A DNA stretch of 45,801 nt, taken from Syntrophales bacterium. Its GTDB lineage: Bacteria; Desulfobacterota; Syntrophia; Syntrophales; UBA5619. Location of the stretch: NCBI GenBank assembly GCA_023229765.1, contig JALNYO010000030.1:1-45801 (forward strand). Direction: 5' to 3'. The position numbers and the translations under genes are program-made. How positions within the stretch are numbered: the first letter of the stretch is position 1; every line of letters starts with the position of its first letter. The notes under the pieces are model-generated. The model made no database searches. It was not told where the DNA came from and saw nothing but the letters and a program-made list of their open reading frames with translations. Shown piece after piece: positions 40,675 through 45,801 of this stretch.

Positions 40675-42315
40675 ATGGGAGCTAAGATTATTAAGTATGA
40701 TGAGGAGGCGAGGAAGTCGATCCTGAATGGGGTCAATACCCTTGCCGATGCAGTGAAGGTAACGCTGGGCCCCAAGGGGCGCAACGTCATAATCGACAGA
40801 AGCTACGGCGCCCCGAATATCACGAAGGACGGCGTAACGGTTGCCAAGGAGATCGAGCTTGAAGACAAGTTCGAAAACATGGGCGCCCAGATGGTAAAGG
40901 AAGTTGCCAGCAAGACCAGCGATGTCGCCGGCGACGGCACGACCACGGCGACAATTCTGGCCCAGGCGATCTTCCGCGAAGGCGCGAAGAGCGTGGCTGC
41001 CGGCAGCAACCCGATGGATCTGAAACGCGGTATTGACAAGGCTGTGGAAGTGGTTGTAGCCGAACTCCGCAAAATGAGCAAGCCGACCAAGGATGCCAAA
41101 GAGATAGCCCAGGTCGGTACGATATCGGCCAATAACGACGAGACAATCGGTTCCATCATCGCCGAGGCGATGGAGAAGGTCGGCAAGGAAGGCGTCATTA
41201 CCGTTGAAGAGGCAAAAGGGCTGGAAACGGAGCTTGATATCGTCGAGGGAATGCAGTTCGACCGCGGTTACCTTTCCCCTTATTTCGTGACAAATCCCGA
41301 GAAGATGCAGGTGGAGCTGGAAGATTGCTTTATTCTTATCAATGAGAAGAAGATCGGCAACATGAAGGATCTGCTGCCGATCCTGGAGCAGATCGCCAAG
41401 ATGGGAAAGCCGCTGCTTATCATCGCCGAGGACATCGAGGGCGAGGCCCTTGCAACCCTGGTCGTGAACAAGATCCGTGGCACCCTCCATGTGGCAGCCG
41501 TGAAGGCGCCTGGTTTTGGCGACCGCCGCAAGGCCATGCTTGAGGATATCGCCGTTCTGACCGGCGGCAAGCTGATTTCGGAAGAGATGGGATACAAGCT
41601 GGAAAATACAGCGATTGAAGATCTGGGCCGTGCCAAGCGTATCTCCATTGACAAGGACAACACGACGATTATTGACGGCGCCGGCGATCGCGCTTCCCTT
41701 GAGGGACGCGTGAAGCAGATCCGCGCTCAGGTAGAAGAAACGACCTCCGATTATGACCGCGAGAAGCTCCAGGAGAGACTGGCCAAGCTGGTAGGCGGCG
41801 TGGCGGTAATCAAAGTTGGCGCTGCGACCGAGACTGAGATGAAAGAGAAGAAGGCCCGCGTTGAGGATGCCCTGAACGCGACCCGCGCTGCCGTTGAAGA
41901 GGGTATCGTTCCCGGCGGTGGTGTAGCTTATCTTCGCACCCTTCCCCTGCTTGATAAACTGGTGCTGGAAGGCGATGTGGCTGTAGGCGTCAAAATTGTG
42001 AAAAAGGCGCTCGAAGAGCCGCTCCGGATGATCGCGAACAATGCCGGCGTGGAGGGGAGCATTGTTGTTGAGAAGGTAAAGGAAAACAAAGGCGCATACG
42101 GTTTTAACGCCAGAACCGACAAGTATGAGGACATGATCAAAGCCGGGGTTATAGACCCGACCAAGGTTACCCGCTTCGCTCTGCAGAATGCGGCGAGCGT
42201 TGCCTCAATGATGCTGACCACCCAGTGCATGATTGCGGAAAAGCCTGAGGAAAAAGGGGCGGGAATGCCGGCCATGCCTCCCGGTGGCGGATACGGCGGC
42301 GGCATGGGAATGTAA
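40675..42315 (+). CDS. groEL: GroEL chaperonin
   Basis: The 546-residue protein has VTLGPKGRNVIIDRSYGAPN, DGTTTATILAQAI (ATP site), and VVEEGIVPGGGVAYLRTLP-like LPxx sequence, and ends in a Gly/Met-rich tail (GGYGGGMGM). It folds cytoplasmic proteins with GroES. It is complete and uninterrupted. Ribosome-binding site GGGAGG lies eight bases upstream. A terminator follows at 42,349. Long open frames on the opposite strand (40606-41490 and others) are shadows. Confidence 0.97.
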   Translation: MGAKIIKYDEEARKSILNGVNTLADAVKVTLGPKGRNVIIDRSYGAPNITKDGVTVAKEIELEDKFENMGAQMVKEVASKTSDVAGDGTTTATILAQAIFREGAKSVAAGSNPMDLKRGIDKAVEVVVAELRKMSKPTKDAKEIAQVGTISANNDETIGSIIAEAMEKVGKEGVITVEEAKGLETELDIVEGMQFDRGYLSPYFVTNPEKMQVELEDCFILINEKKIGNMKDLLPILEQIAKMGKPLLIIAEDIEGEALATLVVNKIRGTLHVAAVKAPGFGDRRKAMLEDIAVLTGGKLISEEMGYKLENTAIEDLGRAKRISIDKDNTTIIDGAGDRASLEGRVKQIRAQVEETTSDYDREKLQERLAKLVGGVAVIKVGAATETEMKEKKARVEDALNATRAAVEEGIVPGGGVAYLRTLPLLDKLVLEGDVAVGVKIVKKALEEPLRMIANNAGVEGSIVVEKVKENKGAYGFNARTDKYEDMIKAGVIDPTKVTRFALQNAASVASMMLTTQCMIAEKPEEKGAGMPAMPPGGGYGGGMGM

Positions 42316-42348
42316 TTCTTCCTCTGTCTGAAAATGTAAAATCAAAAG

Positions 42349-42378
42349 GGCCCCTGTCTATGATAGGGGCCTTTTTTT
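42349..42378 (+). terminator. Rho-independent terminator of the groESL operon
   Basis: GGCCCCT...AGGGGCC is a 7-bp stem with a nine-base loop, followed by seven T. It lies 33 bases after the groEL stop. Confidence 0.85.
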
Positions 42379-42469
42379 AATCTTGACTGCAAAAAAAATT
42401 TGCAGTAGTTCTGCCAACAGTCAGGTTCTTCGGTTATGTTTCACGTCTTAATCAAATATGAGGGAGATT

Positions 42470-43603
42470 ATGAAGAGGTTTTATATCCGAGCGATCTTTG
42501 CGGCATTTTTTAGCGTTGTGTCGGTGGGTTTCCTTGTTTACGGGGATGTTTTTGCGGCTGAAACCATTAAACTTGGCGTGGCCGGCGCCCACAGCGGCGA
42601 TCTGGCCTCTTACGGGCTGCCTACGGTAAAGGCGGCAGAGCTTGTCGTCAAGGAGATAAATGCCAAAGGGGGCGTCCTTGGCAGGCAGGTTGAGCTCATC
42701 GTTGAAGACGACATCTGCAAGCCGGAAGTGGCTACAAATACTGCGACAAAACTGGTTTCACAAGACGTCAGGTTTGTCATCGGCCATATCTGCAGCGGCG
42801 CCACCAAGGCGGCGCTCGGCATTTACAAGGATGCAAAGGTCCTCGTCATTTCGCCTTCGGCAACGAATCCGGAATTGACACAAAGCGGCGCTTACCCGAA
42901 TTTCTATCGGACCATAGCCTCTGATGACGCCCAGGCCCGTCTGGAGGTGGAATTTGCGATCAGCAAATTAAAGGTAAAGAAAATAGCGGTGCTGCACGAC
43001 AAGGGCGATTATGGAAAGGGTCTTGCTGAATTCGCGAAGAAATTCATTGATGATTCCAAGAAGGCTTCGGTTGTTCTTTTTGAGGGCGTTACCCCCGGAG
43101 CTGTTGACTATTCGGCCGTTGTTCAGAAAATCAAGCGTTCCGGCGCCGAAGCGGTCATTTATGGAGGATACCATCCGGAGGCCTCTTTAATCGTTGCCCA
43201 GATGCGCAAAAAAAAGATGAGCACCCCTTTTATCTCCGACGATGGGGTAAAGGACATCACCTTCATCAAGGTCGCCGGGAAATACGCTGAAGGGGTTTAT
43301 GCAACAGGCCCAAGGGATACCTCTAACAACCCCCTGACCGTAGCCGCGAACGAGCTCCACAAGAAAACATACGGCACGGACGCGGGCGCTTTTTATTTAA
43401 ACGGTTACGCGGCAACGCAGGCTATGCTGAATGCTATTCAGAAAGCTAGCTCAACCGATTACGATGCCGTAGGCAAGGCCCTTAAAACTCAACTTGTCGA
43501 AACGCCTCTCGGGAAAATCAAGTTTGACAAAAGGGGTGACGCGATCGGCGTAGGTTTCTCCATCTATCAGGTTCAAAAAGGAGACTATGTCGAGCTTAAA
43601 TAA
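42470..43603 (+). CDS. Branched-chain amino-acid ABC transporter, substrate-binding protein
   Basis: The protein starts at the ATG at 42470, with GAGGGAG just before it, and has 377 residues. It has a signal peptide (MKRFYIRAIFAAFFSVVSVG, cleaved near VFAAE), then ETIKLGVAGAHSGDLASYGL, the LivJ/LivK-type fold (GPKVVEDDICKPEVATNTAT-like region, IGHICSGATKAALGIYKDAK), VLVISPSATNPELTQSG and YPNFYRTIASDDAQA. It delivers leucine, isoleucine, valine or related acids to LivH/LivM in the membrane. A 7-bp inverted repeat (CTGCAAA...TTTGCAG, 42387-42405) between the groEL terminator and the start might be an operator. The transporter operon continues with livH and livM. Confidence 0.92.
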   Translation: MKRFYIRAIFAAFFSVVSVGFLVYGDVFAAETIKLGVAGAHSGDLASYGLPTVKAAELVVKEINAKGGVLGRQVELIVEDDICKPEVATNTATKLVSQDVRFVIGHICSGATKAALGIYKDAKVLVISPSATNPELTQSGAYPNFYRTIASDDAQARLEVEFAISKLKVKKIAVLHDKGDYGKGLAEFAKKFIDDSKKASVVLFEGVTPGAVDYSAVVQKIKRSGAEAVIYGGYHPEASLIVAQMRKKKMSTPFISDDGVKDITFIKVAGKYAEGVYATGPRDTSNNPLTVAANELHKKTYGTDAGAFYLNGYAATQAMLNAIQKASSTDYDAVGKALKTQLVETPLGKIKFDKRGDAIGVGFSIYQVQKGDYVELK

Positions 43604-43677
43604 ATTACGCTGAAGTCGATTTCTCAGAGGAGGGCGGCAGGCCTTAAGAATGAGAGCTATGAGAATGATTGAGGAAG

Positions 43678-44580
43678 ATGGATTACTTTCTTGAACTGCT
43701 GCTGGGAGGATTGACAAGGGGCAGTATTTACGCCCTGATTGCCCTCGGCTATACAATGGTTTACGGCATCATCGAATTGATAAATTTCGCCCACGGCGAG
43801 ATTTACATGATTGGCGCCTTCACCGCGCTTATTGTCGCATCAGTGCTGACGATGAACGGAATGACCGGTTTATCGGTGCTGATTCTCGCCTCGGTGGTCG
43901 CTGTAATATATTCTGCCGCCTACGGATTTACCGTCGAGAAGATAGCATACAAGCCGCTTCGTCAGGCGCCGCGCCTTTCCCCGCTCATCAGCGCGATCGG
44001 CATGTCGATATTTTTGCAGAATTATGTGTTGATCGCGCAGACTTCAGATTTTCTGCCGTTTCCCAGCCTGATCCCGGACCTGCCTTTTCTGGAGCCCTAC
44101 TCGCATATAATAGGGCCGGCCGAATTTTTCATTGTGGCGACAACCGCTGTCGTGACGATTATCCTGACTGTTATCATAAAATTTACAAAAATCGGCAAGG
44201 CCATGCGGGCAACCGCTCAGGATCGAGAGATGGCAATGCTGACGGGGGTAAATGTCAACAAGGTTATCTCAAATACCTTTATTATCGGCTCGGCGCTGGC
44301 CGCGGTGGGCGGCGTGCTGATCGCTTCCCATGTCGGCCGGATTAATTTCTACATAGGTTTCATCGCCGGGATAAAGGCCTTTACCGCCGCTGTTCTGGGG
44401 GGCATCGGCAGCATTCCCGGGGCTGTGCTGGGCGGACTTGTGCTTGGCTGGACTGAGAGTTTTGCCACAGGCTACGTTTCGAGCGATTATGAGGATGTCT
44501 TCGCCTTTTTACTGCTTGTGCTTATTCTGATATTCAGACCTGCCGGTCTGCTGGGGCGTACGCCCATTCAAAAGGTATGA
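43678..44580 (+). CDS. livH: LivH, branched-chain amino-acid ABC transporter permease
   Basis: The 300-residue protein has about eight hydrophobic helices (FLELLLGGLTRGSIYALIAL, GYTMVYGIIELINFAHGEIY, TGLSVLILASVVAVIYSAAY, and so on) and ends GRTPIQKV. The INFAHGEIYMIGAF motif and the EAA-like loop (GKAMRATAQDREMAMLTGVN) are typical of LivH. It forms half of the membrane channel. The start could be the ATG at 43678 (GAGGAAG just upstream) or TTG at 43669. It lies 74 bases after the binding-protein gene and 19 bases before livM. Confidence 0.93.
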   Translation: MDYFLELLLGGLTRGSIYALIALGYTMVYGIIELINFAHGEIYMIGAFTALIVASVLTMNGMTGLSVLILASVVAVIYSAAYGFTVEKIAYKPLRQAPRLSPLISAIGMSIFLQNYVLIAQTSDFLPFPSLIPDLPFLEPYSHIIGPAEFFIVATTAVVTIILTVIIKFTKIGKAMRATAQDREMAMLTGVNVNKVISNTFIIGSALAAVGGVLIASHVGRINFYIGFIAGIKAFTAAVLGGIGSIPGAVLGGLVLGWTESFATGYVSSDYEDVFAFLLLVLILIFRPAGLLGRTPIQKV

Positions 44581-44599
44581 AAGGGAACCGCAATCGCCG

Positions 44600-45784
44600 A
44601 TGAAAGCCGCCGCAGAAATCAAGAAATCGCTGATCGTTTCTATATGGTTCATGTTTCTGACATTTCCGCTCATGGTGATCCGGGTAAACACGATCGAAAA
44701 GATAGTTGAGTGGCGCTGGCGCAACATGTTTTTTATCGGCATCGGCAGTTTCCTTTTCTCCTTTGTCTGGCGATGGCTGTTAGAGCGCAATCAGAAACGG
44801 GCCGAAGCGCAAAAAGGCGCCCGATCGTGGGGGCGGCTGCTCCTCGAAGAACCAAAGTTTTACAAACCGGGGCTTGCGGCCGTAGCTATATTTGCACTTA
44901 TTTTTCCGTTCATCTTTTCCAGTTATCAGACAAACATCATGACAACCGCCCTGATGTACGTAATGCTGGGGCTGGGATTGAATATTGTGGTCGGTCTGGC
45001 TGGACTGCTCGATCTCGGGTACGTGGCCTTTTACGCAGTGGGAGCTTACAGCTACGCCCTTATAAACTACCATTTCGGTTTGGGCTTCTGGGCGGTTCTT
45101 CCTGTGGGCGCGCTTTTGGCCGCCTTCTTCGGGATTCTTCTGGGCTTTCCGGTGCTGAGACTGCGCGGTGATTATCTGGCCATTGTTACGCTTGGCTTCG
45201 GCGAGATAATTCGGCTGATTCTGGAAAACTGGAATGAATTTTCGTTTGGTCCCAGCGGAATTGCCCATATTCCGAGACCCGGCCTTCTGGGAATGAACTT
45301 AACCCTGAATGAGTCCATTATTTATCTGTACTATCTGATGATTTTGTTTTGCCTGCTGACGATTTTCGTAATCAACCGATTGCAGAATTCCAGGATTGGT
45401 CGCGCCTGGATCGCCCTGCGGGAAGACGAGGTCGCCTGCCAGGCAATGGGCATTGACAAGACAAAAACGAAGCTTACGGCATTTGCGCTGGGTGCGACCT
45501 GGGCGGGAGTGGTTGGGGTGATTTTCGCTGCCAAGACGACGTTTGTCAACCCGGCAAGTTTTACCTTTCTTGAATCAGCGATGATCTTGTCAATCGTTGT
45601 TCTGGGAGGAATGGGTTCGATCGTGGGGGTTTTTATCGCTGCCCTGATCCTGATACTGAGTCCGGAATATCTGCGGGCCTTCAGCAATTACCGGATGCTT
45701 CTGTTTGGCGCCGTGATGGTTCTCATGATGGTCTTCAGACCGCAAGGCCTTGTGCCGAACGTGCGTCGCACTTACAAATTGTGA
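44600..45784 (+). CDS. livM: LivM, branched-chain amino-acid ABC transporter permease
   Basis: The 394-residue membrane protein pairs with LivH. It has an N-terminal extension of about 100 residues with two helices (SLIVSIWFMFLTFPLMVIRV, MFFIGIGSFLFSFVWRWLLE). The core follows (MLGLGLNIVVGLAGLLDLGY, VAFYAVGAYSYALINYHFGL, RGDYLAIVTLGFGEIIRLIL) and the EAA-like loop (GRAWIALREDEVACQAMGID). It is complete and ends LVPNVRRTYKL. ATPase genes (livG, livF) would be expected next, beyond the window. The repeat TGAACATTAAGCTTCGCTTT begins within the stop codon. Confidence 0.92.
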   Translation: MKAAAEIKKSLIVSIWFMFLTFPLMVIRVNTIEKIVEWRWRNMFFIGIGSFLFSFVWRWLLERNQKRAEAQKGARSWGRLLLEEPKFYKPGLAAVAIFALIFPFIFSSYQTNIMTTALMYVMLGLGLNIVVGLAGLLDLGYVAFYAVGAYSYALINYHFGLGFWAVLPVGALLAAFFGILLGFPVLRLRGDYLAIVTLGFGEIIRLILENWNEFSFGPSGIAHIPRPGLLGMNLTLNESIIYLYYLMILFCLLTIFVINRLQNSRIGRAWIALREDEVACQAMGIDKTKTKLTAFALGATWAGVVGVIFAAKTTFVNPASFTFLESAMILSIVVLGGMGSIVGVFIAALILILSPEYLRAFSNYRMLLFGAVMVLMMVFRPQGLVPNVRRTYKL

Positions 45785-45801
45785 ACATTAAGCTTCGCTT
45801 T
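45782..45801. repeat. Third copy of the TGAACATTAAGCTTCGCTTT repeat, cut by the window end
   Basis: The 20 bases are identical to parts of 19171-19190 and 19207-19226. The first three bases are the livM stop TGA. It suggests another repeat element starts right at the livM stop codon. Confidence 0.6.

Noticed and set aside
40606..41490. 294-codon minus-strand open frame under groEL.
   Set aside because: Shadow of groEL created by its codon use; no start signal or known domain.

Overview
The window looks like a chromosomal segment of an anaerobic bacterium of the Deltaproteobacteria / Desulfobacterota type, possibly Syntrophales-like. This is inferred from gene content and not from a marker-gene match: an exported superoxide-reductase-like protein, crotonases of acyl-CoA metabolism, a sensor kinase with haem-c motifs, a DUF3187 outer-membrane protein, a SerC of the 375-residue type, a branched-chain amino-acid ABC transporter, and dispersed palindromic repeats of the kind that give spurious KIPPCPPLAKGGWGDF-like translations.

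The left part (about 1-19,300) is accessory and decayed. Nearly all genes lie on the minus strand. Intact genes include a periplasmic-binding/PAS/HD-GYP signalling protein, a TumE-type toxin-antitoxin pair, a DinG-like helicase carrying an in-frame dispersed repeat, an AlbA_2/ATPase regulator, two DUF4143 ATPases, an exported superoxide-reductase-like protein with a small membrane partner, a RelB/RelE pair and a secreted protein of unknown function. Between them lie at least seven gene remnants: a dCache sensor with several frameshifts, a Rad50-like ATPase head joined to a DUF488 tail, a second AlbA_2 fragment, a RecD2 fragment, a DUF1016 nuclease with a nonsense codon, and others. There is also what looks like the 5' end of a group II intron. 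Two small genes read here from the sequence (59 and 58 codons) are short enough to be missed by length cut-offs.

The middle (19,300-32,600) mixes conserved genes with small non-autonomous elements. It holds a DUF3187 protein, a hybrid histidine kinase with two CXXCH motifs, a radical SAM protein, a PaaG-like crotonase, a protein made of two related HTH-like repeats, a purine nucleoside phosphorylase relative, BamD, RlmN, an OmpA-family lipoprotein, a Nudix protein, a NOSP-family protein and GalE. Two inverted copies of a ~180-bp foldback element with TTA target duplications bracket the phosphorylase and bamD genes. One copy sits exactly between the convergent stop codons of bamD and rlmN. Three copies of a ~90-120-bp C/G-rich palindrome lie in intergenic gaps.

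The right part (32,600-45,801) is ordinary housekeeping: a cyclophilin, a methylglutaconyl-CoA-hydratase-like crotonase, tRNA-Lys(UUU), purA, serA, serC, radA, groES-groEL, and the start of a branched-chain amino-acid transporter operon (substrate-binding protein, LivH, LivM) that runs toward the window edge. No complete, clearly new multi-gene system is visible. The most promising leads are the SOR-like exported operon, the two-repeat HTH-like protein, the 58-residue membrane protein with its palindrome-rich leader, the haem kinase, and the foldback elements.
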